DNA of 64,000 nt, taken from the IMG/VR virus record IMGVR_UViG_3300024505_000146, positions 1 through 64,000 of that record. The stretch is one strand, 5' to 3'. This DNA is from a virus. Positions 1 through 8,788 of this stretch are shown piece by piece. The position numbers and the translations under genes are program-made. The notes beneath the pieces are model-generated. The model had not been told where the DNA came from. It saw only the letters and a program-made list of their open reading frames with translations, and did not search any database. The first letter of the stretch is position 1; each line of letters starts with the position of its first letter.

Positions 1-14
1 TACTAAGTAGACGG

Positions 15-248
15 TCATTGGCGACCATTCCTGTAGTTGTTATTGTACCCGTTGTTATTACGGGGACGATTTTCAAATCGTCTGTCGTTGTTATAACGAC
101 GAGGACGCTTAGACGCCTCGTAAGCCTGCCAAGTTTTACTTTGGCGGTTATACAAGTCTGCCTCATTGTAAGGCAGAAGGTTGAATCTGCAAAAATCTAG
201 CAGATTGTCAAGATCGTCAAAAATTTGAACGACTTCTTTTTTCATCAT
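15..248 (-). CDS. Small phage protein with Asn/Arg-rich tail, unknown function
   Basis: A 77-residue protein that I do not recognise. The first 45 residues are mixed and acidic to neutral, with a DDLDNLLDFC stretch likely to be helical. The last 30 or so are rich in Asn, Arg and Tyr (RRYNNDRRF, NNNGYNNNYRNG), which looks disordered and could bind nucleic acid; that is inference from composition only. It starts with two Met codons and lies 8 bp after the next gene, as the last visible member of the minus-strand operon that begins with the sliding clamp. Confidence 0.6.
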   Translation of the reverse strand: MMKKEVVQIFDDLDNLLDFCRFNLLPYNEADLYNRQSKTWQAYEASKRPRRYNNDRRFENRPRNNNGYNNNYRNGRQ

Positions 249-256
249 TGTTTCCT

Positions 257-652
257 TTAGTATTTGATGAATGAACCATTTTCTCCGTCTTCGGAGACCT
301 CAATCCAAATCTCGCGATTTGGATACTTCTTGCTAATGATGTCATGTAATTCGTCAGACATCATTTCACAACTCTTGTAGTCAAGGCTTATAGTGGCACC
401 TTGACCATTATACAACGACTCGAGCCATCGTTTGAATTGGATGAATTCGATGTCCCTGTCATTGTGTTGCACACTGATCCACACCCTGAAATGAAAGATG
501 TGGCGATGAGGGTGACCCAAAAACGATACGTCATATTCGTCTCCTGTTGCTAGATTAGGATCTGTTAGTGCCGCAGGATACTTATGGATACCTTCTTTGC
601 GGAAAGTTACCCAGATCATTTTGTTTGGTCTAATGTCTTGTTTGATAATCAT
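257..652 (-). CDS. Conserved-looking small protein, possible T-fold (QueD-like) enzyme
   Basis: 131 residues from the ATG at 652, which overlaps the stop of the upstream gene as ATGA; a start at 682 would run further into that gene. I do not recognise a named family. The order of elements resembles QueD/PTPS T-fold enzymes: a His-rich strand (GHPHRHIFHFRVWI), then a segment ending in DIEFIQFKRWLESLY, an LDYKSCE segment, and a final strand IWIEVSEDGE. Length also suits a T-fold monomer. The usual HxGH zinc motif is not exact, so this is a structural guess. It lies in the operon with a TGT/DpdA-like protein, where a deazapurine role would make sense. Confidence 0.55.
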   Translation of the reverse strand: MIIKQDIRPNKMIWVTFRKEGIHKYPAALTDPNLATGDEYDVSFLGHPHRHIFHFRVWISVQHNDRDIEFIQFKRWLESLYNGQGATISLDYKSCEMMSDELHDIISKKYPNREIWIEVSEDGENGSFIKY

Positions 653-1188
653 GTTGGTGTATCTTGAGTGTACAAATCCCAATGAGTATACTTGTCTTTA
701 GTCATTAGGCTTTGTAAATGATGTGTCCACACACCTGGATTTGTAGCACCCCAAGTTCGGTCATCCAGTTTGAGTGTGGCATTGTAGTTGAGTTGATTAA
801 TGTAGGGTAACTTGACACTAATCATAGGTACAAACTTGGGATATTCGTTATAAGCAGACTCTAGTACGCCTTCGATGTGTTCAACACCAAAGTCTAGAGC
901 TACCCAATAGCCTGCTTTTAGACAGCCTATAATAACTTCGTCCCATGCTTTGTATTCTTCGTGTGAAATACTTTTAGGATTAAAACTTTGACTAGTGCCA
1001 AAGTAAATTTGTTTAATGCGTTTGTTTTCGTCTAAGTATGCTTGTGTGTCACCAGCAATACGTAGTATTTCTTCTAGCGGAGGAGTGCCTACTACAAATA
1101 GTGTATACATACCATAGCAAATAGTATGTTCGACTTCGTAGCCTGTAAAGTAGACAATGTCTTGTCTTTCTTCAGTGTTTAATCCCAT
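649..1188 (-). CDS. Unknown phage protein (179 aa)
   Basis: A 179-residue protein of unknown function, with no membrane segment, signal peptide or metal-binding Cys cluster. It is rich in aromatic residues, with the segments VYFTGYEVEHTICYGMYTLF near the N-terminus and VKLPYINQLNYN in the second half. Its start overlaps the end of the dehydrogenase gene by 10 bp and its stop overlaps the next start as ATGA, so translation is probably coupled. The position between a possible T-fold protein and two dehydrogenases in the TGT/DpdA-like operon suggests a shared pathway, but nothing in the sequence fixes its role. Confidence 0.6.
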   Translation of the reverse strand: MGLNTEERQDIVYFTGYEVEHTICYGMYTLFVVGTPPLEEILRIAGDTQAYLDENKRIKQIYFGTSQSFNPKSISHEEYKAWDEVIIGCLKAGYWVALDFGVEHIEGVLESAYNEYPKFVPMISVKLPYINQLNYNATLKLDDRTWGATNPGVWTHHLQSLMTKDKYTHWDLYTQDTPT

Positions 1189-2069
1189 TTAATATAACCT
1201 CTGCTATAACCATTTGGACGATCCACACCATCCGCAAATGCTTGTTGCCATTCTGTGTTACGATTATAACCTTTTGTCCAGAAAGAATCAACCTCTAGTT
1301 TACCGTTTTCAATCATCCAACGTGCTTCAAACATAGCACCAATAAATTCTTCTGTTCTTGGACTTGGTTTAACTGTAGTAACAGCCTTCCAAAGTTGTTG
1401 TTGTGCTTCTTCTTTACTTACTGCTTTACCAACAGCATCAATGATTACTGCATTGTTATTTAGATTAATGTCGGTACCTAGTTGATATTTTCCAGATAAA
1501 TCTACTATCAAATCGTAACTGTCGGTAGTACCTAACAGTAACGCATCTCCCCAAAGTTCCTGATTACTAGAACCTAGTACATCTACTTCAAGTTCTGGAA
1601 AATGATGTGCCAGGTTATTAAAAACTACCCATGCAAGGAAACCACTACCTAGGATTAAGCATTTACCATTTTGTCTACGTTCAAAAAGAGTATACGCTTG
1701 TCTAATACAGTTAACACCACAGGCCACTGGTTCTAAAATGTAACGTGGATGTAGTTCTAAAACTGTTACAAACTCACCGTCACGACAGTTGTAATAATCT
1801 GCGTATGCTGGTTCGCCGCGGGTAGCAACATAATCGCCTACTTTAACACCTAATACACTGGCACCGACTTTAGTTACGATTCCTAGACCTTCGTGACCTT
1901 GCATGTGTAGTGGTAAAGGTCCAAAGTTGCCCTGCATCATATCTATGTCACTGCGACATACACCAGTCATAACTGCTTTAACTTCAATTTCAGTTGACGT
2001 AGGTTCTGGCTTTGCATATTCTACTTCTTCAAAGTAACCTTGTCCAGTTGTTTGTAGACAGCGTGTCAT
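1179..2069 (-). CDS. Medium-chain (zinc alcohol dehydrogenase-like) oxidoreductase
   Basis: The protein (296 residues from the ATG at 2069, which overlaps the upstream stop as ATGA) has the N-terminal GroES-like domain of the medium-chain dehydrogenase family. Visible are TGVCRSDIDMMQGNFG and GHEGLGIVTKVGASVLGVKVGDYVA, matching the catalytic-zinc Cys-x-x-Asp and GHE motifs. A nucleotide-binding region follows, with CLILGSGFLAWVVFN in place of a classical GxGxxG. It is shorter than typical members (about 340) and lacks the usual four-Cys structural zinc loop. Substrate unknown. It is paired with a Gfo/Idh/MocA dehydrogenase, a pairing that suits sugar or base modification. Confidence 0.85.
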   Translation of the reverse strand: MTRCLQTTGQGYFEEVEYAKPEPTSTEIEVKAVMTGVCRSDIDMMQGNFGPLPLHMQGHEGLGIVTKVGASVLGVKVGDYVATRGEPAYADYYNCRDGEFVTVLELHPRYILEPVACGVNCIRQAYTLFERRQNGKCLILGSGFLAWVVFNNLAHHFPELEVDVLGSSNQELWGDALLLGTTDSYDLIVDLSGKYQLGTDINLNNNAVIIDAVGKAVSKEEAQQQLWKAVTTVKPSPRTEEFIGAMFEARWMIENGKLEVDSFWTKGYNRNTEWQQAFADGVDRPNGYSRGYIKWD

Positions 2070-2944
2070 AGTTTTTCTATTCTTTCGTGTATCCAAAGGT
2101 CAATTTCTAACTGTACTTTCCAGTACTCGTCATTATTTAGGTTTTCTACAGCATCTTTAATCATATTTAGGTACGCTTCTTCTGGACACCAGCCTAACTC
2201 AAATACATCTTTGGTATTATCTTGATTAATAAATGTAATAGCACTACGTTCAACAGTCATACTGCGCCAGTTAGCACGGCAGTTCCATTTAGAACCAAAT
2301 CCAATGTGACACTGGTCGTCTACATCATAAGTTCCATTTGGGTTTACAGTACCATACTCTGTGCTTTCGATATCTTTTAACAGCCATGATTGTATAGATG
2401 ATTCGCCGTTAACTTTTTCTATGCGCCAGTCTGGATGTAGTGCAATATACAAACTTAATAAGTGTGGCATTAAGTCCCTACTAACTCCGCCAAATGCTAG
2501 TTTGCGTGTAGTAAACCAACTACCTGGGCTAGGAATACAGTTCTTTCTAATCCATTCGATGTCTACATTCTTTGCTACTTTAGCCTTTTCCTGTAATTCT
2601 GCAATATTGTCACGCCACATATTATTTTTAACCATCATAAATCGTGTGCGTGGAAATCTTTTACATAATTTAGCCCATTCGTTTCTATTAATCAGTCCAG
2701 GCTTTTCAATAAAGACAATTTTACTGATAGGAGCCAGTTTAACGGCTAATTCTAAATGCGTAAAATTTGGTGTGCAAATATGTACGGTGTCAAAAGACCC
2801 GTGAAGTAATATGGCTGGTTCTATACTAGGGAAGTCGGCATTTTTATTAATGTCTGTATCGACAGTACAAACTTCATAACCTAATTGAGTTAGGACAGAT
2901 TTATATAACTGTCCTATTCCCATTCCTACAACTAAACTTTTCAT
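2066..2944 (-). CDS. Gfo/Idh/MocA-family oxidoreductase
   Basis: 292 residues. The N-terminal Rossmann fold begins SLVVGMGIGQLYKSVLTQLG, followed by the acidic strand end VDTD, the loop VHICTPNFTHLELAVK and the family hallmark IVFIEKP near residue 80. GGVSRDLMPHLL near residue 155 corresponds to the GG..D...H substrate/catalytic motif of the family. The C-terminal beta-sheet domain looks complete. Members oxidise or reduce sugars and related cyclic compounds with NAD(P). It overlaps genes on both sides as ATGA. The partner dehydrogenase next to it suggests a two-step redox change on one substrate. Confidence 0.85.
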   Translation of the reverse strand: MKSLVVGMGIGQLYKSVLTQLGYEVCTVDTDINKNADFPSIEPAILLHGSFDTVHICTPNFTHLELAVKLAPISKIVFIEKPGLINRNEWAKLCKRFPRTRFMMVKNNMWRDNIAELQEKAKVAKNVDIEWIRKNCIPSPGSWFTTRKLAFGGVSRDLMPHLLSLYIALHPDWRIEKVNGESSIQSWLLKDIESTEYGTVNPNGTYDVDDQCHIGFGSKWNCRANWRSMTVERSAITFINQDNTKDVFELGWCPEEAYLNMIKDAVENLNNDEYWKVQLEIDLWIHERIEKL

Positions 2945-3198
2945 CTATATGTTGGTAGTTCGTTAACACATTTAATAAGAGATCCGGATTGTTTGCCCGC
3001 TAATTGATGTAGCGCATAATCCGGAGAGGATACACAGGCTTCGTGCCCATTGAATTTATCTGCTAGGGCAATGGTGTTGCCAGTTTCTGCAAATTTAATT
3101 ACAAGATAGTAGTCGTTTGGACCCACGGCATCTGCCGTTTTATAAAACAAACCAAAACTTAATACTGCTAAAACACCAATGCCTAGTAGTTTTTTCAT
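2941..3198 (-). CDS. Small exported protein with signal peptide
   Basis: 85 residues. The N-terminus MKKLLGIGVLAVLSFGLFYK is a typical Sec signal peptide, with likely cleavage after TADA (about residue 24). The mature part, about 60 residues, has two Cys (ACVSS and IKCVN) that could form a disulphide in the periplasm. No family recognised. It overlaps the upstream transglycosylase-like gene and the downstream oxidoreductase gene as ATGA, so it is made in the same operon even though its location differs from that of its neighbours. Confidence 0.65.
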   Translation of the reverse strand: MKKLLGIGVLAVLSFGLFYKTADAVGPNDYYLVIKFAETGNTIALADKFNGHEACVSSPDYALHQLAGKQSGSLIKCVNELPTYR

Positions 3199-4742
3199 TT
3201 TACGCCTTCTTCGAGTTCGTCAAGTTTAGCAATTTCATCATCGGTAAATTCTTCACCGTGCTCTAATTGTACACTCTCTTCCTCTACTTCGTCAAACAGT
3301 TTGGCAAATTGTGTACTTGCGTTTACAGTCTTCTTACCTACTGCTCCGCGAGTTCCAATAATACTTTGCCAAAATTTATTATACTCTTCAACGACTTTGT
3401 CTGCTTCTGCACGACTACTAGTAGCAAAAATGGCTTCTACTACATCTTTAAAGAATAGTCTATCAAACCGTTCTTCTACTAACATAGCAGGAACAATGCC
3501 CAAATCGTATTGACGATTGGCTTCTTGTACAGCATTAATGTGCATCCAAACATTATGGCCCATTAAGATAGCGTAACTAAAACTATCCCACGAAGTTTTA
3601 CCTTCCTTGCCAATCTTGTTTAGATCCCCGGGCCCGTAAATACAAACATCTTTAATTTGAACCCCGTCAATAATTGGACTATTGTCAAAGTTTTTAAAAT
3701 GTCCGTCCTGTACTACTGCATCGCGGAATAGTCTAGTATCTTTACTATATTTTTTATTATCGATACTAGGTAACATTCTATATACCCACTTAGTTCTGTC
3801 TTGTGTTTCTGTTTGAACGTATACTTGTCCGTTTGCAGTTGCTAAGAATGGACTAGCACAGTCGAAACTAATTGTAAAGTTAGGATTGTGATACTTGCGT
3901 ACAGCACGTTGAATGTCTGTTAATAAACAAGCCCACTCTAATTTACTAGTACCTAAGAAGTGCATCCAGTCTTGTTTGCCCTGTTCAAGTAATCCGTCAA
4001 ATCGTAATGCTACTAGGCGTTTTAATACCAAGTGTACATCACACATATTCTGACCACCCATGGCCCAACCGTTAAATGCACGGTCACCGTAGACAGTAGG
4101 ATCGCAGTACTTCTTCATTCGGTCATACCAATCGTCTGCATCGGTATGATTTTCACCTTGGAGAACGTTTAAGAATTTACAATTACCATTGCGATTGTTT
4201 ACAAACCAATCGTTGTTAATGTAAGTACCTTGAACTGCTTCTGCGTATGTAGTAATGCCTGTGGCTTTTTGTCCAGCAGGGCTACGAGCTACCCAAGCAG
4301 GGATATCAAGACACATACCATAGTCCATTAGACTATCCATCCACTTAAGAACCTGTTCACGTTTCTTTTGTGCTTTAGGACAGTTGGGATTCTTCCAATC
4401 GCCTTCCCATACACCTTTACCAATTTGGAAACCACCGGAGTCGCCTAGTACCCAACTAGTACTGCGATCTCTATTACGAAACATATCTTCGCTGTGATCA
4501 ACTTTGTTAAGGTCTAGATTAGCATGACCTGCACTATACAAGCAGTGGTCATAGTAGAACGCACCTTTTTCCGGTTCTAAGTAGTTTAGACTTTCTACTC
4601 CGTTTTTAAAACTAGCAGGAACTCTTGCCGGATCAACATAGTTTCCATATCTTTGTTTACCTATAAAGGTACTATAGAAACCGCTAGTTGCCGGCAAAAA
4701 GTATGCGTAGTCGTTTTGTGTTGCGGTTAAATTTTTATTCAT
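3195..4742 (-). CDS. tRNA-guanine transglycosylase-like protein, probable DpdA-type DNA base exchanger
   Basis: A 515-residue member of the TGT/DpdA superfamily by motif. VLGDSGGFQ (catalytic Asp about 101) matches the TGT LTDSGGFQ motif. LNVLQGE (191-197) matches the VQGG region and GWAMGGQ (225-231) the IGG region. SFDCASPF (Asp about 294) followed by NGQVY matches the nucleophile motif FDCVxPTR..NG. The TGT zinc-binding CxCxxC..H tail is not seen, as expected for DNA-acting DpdA relatives. The acidic C-terminal tail (after residue 480) is extra. TGTs swap guanine for a 7-deazaguanine; phage DpdA proteins do this in DNA, protecting it from restriction. DNA rather than tRNA as target is inference, supported by the phage context and the QueD-like gene at 51131-51688. 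Confidence 0.75.
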   Translation of the reverse strand: MNKNLTATQNDYAYFLPATSGFYSTFIGKQRYGNYVDPARVPASFKNGVESLNYLEPEKGAFYYDHCLYSAGHANLDLNKVDHSEDMFRNRDRSTSWVLGDSGGFQIGKGVWEGDWKNPNCPKAQKKREQVLKWMDSLMDYGMCLDIPAWVARSPAGQKATGITTYAEAVQGTYINNDWFVNNRNGNCKFLNVLQGENHTDADDWYDRMKKYCDPTVYGDRAFNGWAMGGQNMCDVHLVLKRLVALRFDGLLEQGKQDWMHFLGTSKLEWACLLTDIQRAVRKYHNPNFTISFDCASPFLATANGQVYVQTETQDRTKWVYRMLPSIDNKKYSKDTRLFRDAVVQDGHFKNFDNSPIIDGVQIKDVCIYGPGDLNKIGKEGKTSWDSFSYAILMGHNVWMHINAVQEANRQYDLGIVPAMLVEERFDRLFFKDVVEAIFATSSRAEADKVVEEYNKFWQSIIGTRGAVGKKTVNASTQFAKLFDEVEEESVQLEHGEEFTDDEIAKLDELEEGVK

Positions 4743-4959
4743 TAAGTTGTATCCAAATTTCGTAGTAAGGGTCGTAAGCCCAGCCTAACGGAGGATCCAA
4801 CGGATCATAATGCTCTGGATGCGTCAGGGGAGTTACTGAAATTTTATAACGCTTATTATAAGCCTCGTATATTTCTTTTCTAACAGACGCATTAGTATAA
4901 TCGTGAGCCATTGGACCTTCAGTTATTGTTTCGTAACGATTCCAATTAAATAGTTTCAT
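4735..4959 (-). CDS. Unknown small protein
   Basis: 74 residues from the ATG at 4959 (ATGA overlap with the gene upstream). An alternative start at 4989 would sit inside that gene. The protein is Tyr- and Pro-rich (HPEHYDPLDPPLGWAYDPYYEIW) and soluble. I do not recognise it. It lies directly before the TGT/DpdA-like gene and overlaps its start by 8 bp. Confidence 0.5.
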   Translation of the reverse strand: MKLFNWNRYETITEGPMAHDYTNASVRKEIYEAYNKRYKISVTPLTHPEHYDPLDPPLGWAYDPYYEIWIQLNE

Positions 4960-5309
4960 TTTATTAAATGCTGTGCCAATACCATACAACTAATCCAAGT
5001 CCATACAGTATTAAACCCTACTAAAGTTGGCAAAAACTTTTTATTACTGGCCCAAATTAATGCTAGACTAGTAGCCAAAGTCAAAAAGTACAACCACCAA
5101 AGGCTAATGCCAAAGATTAATCCTGGCACAATAATCAATGCCTTAGCAAACCAACTTACAAATTCTACAGTATTATAATTAGTCCAATACTCTTTTGTAA
5201 ACCACATGCCGTAGCATTCTTTAACTTTTTGCCAACCTGTTCTATGATAAACGATAACCAATAAAACTACGGCGGCAATGTTAGCGTATAGTAATTGTTC
5301 AATAGTCAT
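4956..5309 (-). CDS. Small membrane protein, unknown
   Basis: 117 residues with three or four hydrophobic segments, at about residues 7-20 (LYANIAAVVLLVIVY), 50-75, 76-90 and 95-113. Charged residues lie mainly between the first and second. No motif points to a function. It follows the clamp gene by 2 bp in the same operon. Inner-membrane location is inferred. Confidence 0.6.
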   Translation of the reverse strand: MTIEQLLYANIAAVVLLVIVYHRTGWQKVKECYGMWFTKEYWTNYNTVEFVSWFAKALIIVPGLIFGISLWWLYFLTLATSLALIWASNKKFLPTLVGFNTVWTWISCMVLAQHLIK

Positions 5310-5311
5310 GA

Positions 5312-6046
5312 TTATTTGCTCTGTGCTGGCAAGATGTAATCATATACAGCAACACCGCTGTCAACAGTAATCTGCATAGCACCTGCATCTGCAATCTTCA
5401 TAGTAATATTACCATCGAGATTTAAAATGCTTTGTACTTGTGCAACAGGCCATGACCATGTGTGCTTTAACTTGCCGCCAACATCGTGTTGGAATACAAA
5501 AGAACCTGCGTGTGTACTTGCATCACCGAAGAAGAATACAAGATTGTTATCTTCTGTACGAACTTGGAAAACAGTTTCTTCACTGTGTGCCGCACTTTGT
5601 AACTTCAAACGACCAATTGCCGCCATGCTTGGTTCAAACTCAACTTCCCATGTTGCACCTTTGAACTTAACAGATTTTAGTTTTTCGTTAATAAGTTCTG
5701 ATGCCATGAAACGATAATCGTTTTGGAAGTCACCTGCTTGGTTTTCAAAGTGCAAACCTACTGGAACTGTGTTGCCGTTACGTTCCGCAGTAACTACATC
5801 GATCTTTGCGTTTTCTTTATACTCTGGATTCTTCAAGTGAAGATTTAACTTGTCCAAGTTTGGCATACCAAATGTGCCATCAAACTCTGATACTGGCTTG
5901 TGTGCAGTAGCAGTAACAATAACGCTACGATCCTCTGCCATTGATTCGATAGTTGTGCTATCTTTAGCACCTGTAATTTTTACCAAAGGCAAAAAGCCTA
6001 GGCTATGTGTATGTGCTACGATGTCGGTTAGAATATCTTTAATCAT
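5312..6046 (-). CDS. DNA polymerase sliding clamp (gp45-like)
   Basis: A 244-residue clamp protein of the T4 gp45/PCNA type. It would form a ring on DNA and hold the phage polymerase; in T4 the same ring also activates late transcription. The segment GTFGMPNLDKLNLHLKNPEY, the GDFQNDYRFMASELINEK region and the C-terminal beta strands fit gp45 relatives, and the length is close to T4's 228. It is the first gene of the long minus-strand operon and has a good ribosome binding site (AAGGAG) and a near-consensus sigma-70 promoter (6068-6096). It lies 54 bp downstream of the polymerase gene, as in other T4-like replication clusters. Confidence 0.88.
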   Translation of the reverse strand: MIKDILTDIVAHTHSLGFLPLVKITGAKDSTTIESMAEDRSVIVTATAHKPVSEFDGTFGMPNLDKLNLHLKNPEYKENAKIDVVTAERNGNTVPVGLHFENQAGDFQNDYRFMASELINEKLKSVKFKGATWEVEFEPSMAAIGRLKLQSAAHSEETVFQVRTEDNNLVFFFGDASTHAGSFVFQHDVGGKLKHTWSWPVAQVQSILNLDGNITMKIADAGAMQITVDSGVAVYDYILPAQSK

Positions 6047-6067
6047 TTATAGTTCTCCTTAATGTTG

Positions 6068-6096
6068 ATTATATTTAGGTTTTTGGTCAAAGTCAA
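6068..6096 (-). promoter_or_regulatory. Sigma-70-type promoter for the sliding clamp operon
   Basis: On the minus strand, TTGACT (6091-6096), a 17-bp spacer and TATAAT (6068-6073). The clamp start codon follows 21 bp after the -10 box, with AAGGAG in between. Only one -35 base differs from consensus. Confidence 0.85.
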
Positions 6097-6100
6097 GTCT

Positions 6101-8770
6101 TTAAAACTCAAACAGTTGATTAAATGTGTTCTTTTCTTCTGTGGATTTAATATCCCAGTTAAGAACTCCAATTAAGTTTTCTAGTTTGTTATCTATAATA
6201 GTTTGTTCCATTTCTGCATCGTCGAATGGAAGTTCCATAAACCATTTAGGCAAACGTAGTTCGTCTACAGGATATGCTACCGATGTGTACCCTAGCGGAT
6301 TTGCTTTGAGTTTACATACAATAACTTTTTGGCCGTCTGTGACCTGCATACTATACTTGTCCGAATTCATTCGACGCAGAGTATTCCAATTAATACTTGC
6401 ACGAACGTGTCCAGGCATATTAGCCTTGCCCTGTTTCTTTTCTTTGGCTTCGTACTCAGTAATGTTGTTGGCTCGCTTAGGAGAACCTTTCTCCCAACCA
6501 GGACGGGCCTTAAACTCTGTACGGAATTGAGTAATGTGATCTAATACTTGTTCTTCTGTAGCACCAGTTAGAACTTTCTCAAGTACATCACTTAAAAAGT
6601 CTTGAATAAATGCAGGAGTATCACTGCGCTTCAAGTCTAAGCCCATGGCCTTGATCTTGCCTGGTTTACCATCTACGTCTGCACGTTTGCCTTCTTTATC
6701 ATAGTAAAGTACAGCATAACGTTTCTTAGTAATAAACAATCCTTTACTAGCAACAATTTCTCGACCTGCTCGAATAACATCACCACGACTTGGCGGGCAA
6801 TGAAATGCCTGCTCCATAAACTTAACGAATGTACTGTTTACTTCCTCGCCAATTTGGTCATAGAGTGCAGTAACGTTTTCCTTAGTCCAAGGAATAACTC
6901 CAGATTCGATGTCTTTCTTTAATGTAGTATATGCACTGAAATAACAAGAGTCTGTATCACCATAGATAACTGCCTTACCTACGTGATTGTATTCACCTGT
7001 GATAATTTCATTTACTTTACTAGCCATGTGTTTGGCAATTTGTCTACCGACTAGAGTAGTTGACTGTCCAATACGTTTATCGAAGAATCTACAACCTGGG
7101 TTAAGAATAGCACCATACAAACTGTTCAAGTTAATCTTTTTAACTAACTGACGTTTATCCCAATACTCTTCTTCGACCTTGTTACCTGCCTGAATACATT
7201 CTTTTAATTTGGCCTGCATTTCTTTACGTTCAGCATACCAACGCTTTAACAGTCCAGGAATAATACCTTCCTTTTCGTAGGTAAAGATTGTACCATTTGC
7301 CGAAAGCATCCAAGGCTGATGACTATCAAAAATAACTTTATATACTTCTGCACCACTGTGTACAGTACTGTTGCCATCTTCCCAGTCTATGGTAATTTCC
7401 ACATCTTTACGTTGTGCCATAACTGCTTCGTATTCGTCAGTTCCAAACTTGCCTTCCCAACTGCCTGCAAACGATTTCTTTTTAAGAGTCATTTGTTCAT
7501 GGATAAATGCTTCTGTCATTGTAGGACGTAATTGACCTACAATAGTTTCCGGACCCATGTTAAGCGCACGAATGGCGCTTGGATAAAGACTGTTAATATC
7601 CAGCGATCCAATCCAATCTTGCAGACCTTCTTTCGGATGTGCTACATAAGCACCAGCAGCCGCAGTATTTTCATCGTCATCTCGTTTAGGACGATTAGGA
7701 ACTTGGAAACCTCTACGATGCGCTTCGTTAATAATAGCCTGTTCGGTAACAGCCACAGCACCCATTGTAGTCTGTAATAATACAGTATTTTCATGTGCAA
7801 TTTTATTAGCAAGGTCAATGAATTTAAGTTTTTCATCTAGTTTGTTTAATAGTGCAACGTCTTGTCTGTTATACACAATAAATCTTTTAAAGTCATTGTT
7901 GTATAGTTGATCAAGTGTGCCTTCGTAAACAGTTTTGTTCTCGCCAATTTCCATTTCACCGATGGCATCTAATCGATAGGTGTGTCGTTCTTCGTAGGTA
8001 AACTTGCGATAAAGTTCTAGACTGTCTAAGTGTACACGACCAATTAAGTCATATGTTTGTGCAGTCTTGCCATACTTTTCATATTCTCTACGTTTAGGAA
8101 ATTGATTCCATAGACAGAAACGTCTTGTATCTTCTTTACTTAACACCTGTGTCACACGGTTAACAGTATAAGGAATATCATAGCCTTCGCTGTTCCAACC
8201 TGTGATAATGTCTGCATCTTGAATTAAATCTAAGAATGTTTCCAACATATCTGCTTCATTAGTAAACAGATGTGTATCTGGAATATCGGCTACTAACGCT
8301 TCGGCTTCAGCAAAGGTTAATGTCTTTGGAGGAAGAGCCAGTGTAATTAATTTGTCTAACCATTTTAGGTGAACTGTGATAGCAGTAATTGGCATAAACG
8401 CATCTTCAGGAGTGCTATAGCCGCGTTCTGGATCGAAGTCCACCTCAATGTCGAAGAAGCAAATATTTAGATTAGGTGCATCTTGATTTAGATAGTTTTC
8501 GCTTAGATGTACAAAAATTGGATTGATGTCGCTTTCGTATAAGTCCTTACCACTGTTAATGGCTAATTCTTTTCGAAAGTCTTTGGTGTTTTTACAAACT
8601 ACCCTAGTCAGCGGATCGCCGTAAATGCTAGTAAACTTGCCTTTTTGATCCGGATAGTAAAACGTGTAGCGTACAGGATGTTCTTTGAAAACCCGTTCGC
8701 CTTGGTCGTTTCGCTCTACGACCTTAATAATATCATTCTCTCTGTCAAAGAGAGCGTCAACGTAACTCAT
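6101..8770 (-). CDS. Family B DNA polymerase (gp43-like)
   Basis: 889 residues, the phage replicative polymerase with 3'-5' proofreading. All expected motifs are in order: Exo I FFDIEVDFD (Asp 107), Exo II GWNSEGYDIPY (Asp 198), Exo III YNRQD (Asp 304), motif A SLDINSLYPSAIR (Asp 391), motif B KKINLNSLYGA (544-554) and motif C YGDTDS (Asp 605 and 607). KKRYAV further on matches the KxY motif of the family. The C-terminal tail ENTFNQLFEF resembles a clamp-binding peptide. Length matches T4 gp43 (898). No intron or intein interrupts it. The ribosome binding site AGGAG lies 12 bp before the ATG and just after a 5-bp hairpin. Confidence 0.97.
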   Translation of the reverse strand: MSYVDALFDRENDIIKVVERNDQGERVFKEHPVRYTFYYPDQKGKFTSIYGDPLTRVVCKNTKDFRKELAINSGKDLYESDINPIFVHLSENYLNQDAPNLNICFFDIEVDFDPERGYSTPEDAFMPITAITVHLKWLDKLITLALPPKTLTFAEAEALVADIPDTHLFTNEADMLETFLDLIQDADIITGWNSEGYDIPYTVNRVTQVLSKEDTRRFCLWNQFPKRREYEKYGKTAQTYDLIGRVHLDSLELYRKFTYEERHTYRLDAIGEMEIGENKTVYEGTLDQLYNNDFKRFIVYNRQDVALLNKLDEKLKFIDLANKIAHENTVLLQTTMGAVAVTEQAIINEAHRRGFQVPNRPKRDDDENTAAAGAYVAHPKEGLQDWIGSLDINSLYPSAIRALNMGPETIVGQLRPTMTEAFIHEQMTLKKKSFAGSWEGKFGTDEYEAVMAQRKDVEITIDWEDGNSTVHSGAEVYKVIFDSHQPWMLSANGTIFTYEKEGIIPGLLKRWYAERKEMQAKLKECIQAGNKVEEEYWDKRQLVKKINLNSLYGAILNPGCRFFDKRIGQSTTLVGRQIAKHMASKVNEIITGEYNHVGKAVIYGDTDSCYFSAYTTLKKDIESGVIPWTKENVTALYDQIGEEVNSTFVKFMEQAFHCPPSRGDVIRAGREIVASKGLFITKKRYAVLYYDKEGKRADVDGKPGKIKAMGLDLKRSDTPAFIQDFLSDVLEKVLTGATEEQVLDHITQFRTEFKARPGWEKGSPKRANNITEYEAKEKKQGKANMPGHVRASINWNTLRRMNSDKYSMQVTDGQKVIVCKLKANPLGYTSVAYPVDELRLPKWFMELPFDDAEMEQTIIDNKLENLIGVLNWDIKSTEEKNTFNQLFEF

Positions 8771-8788
8771 ATTTTAATTTTTCTCCTA

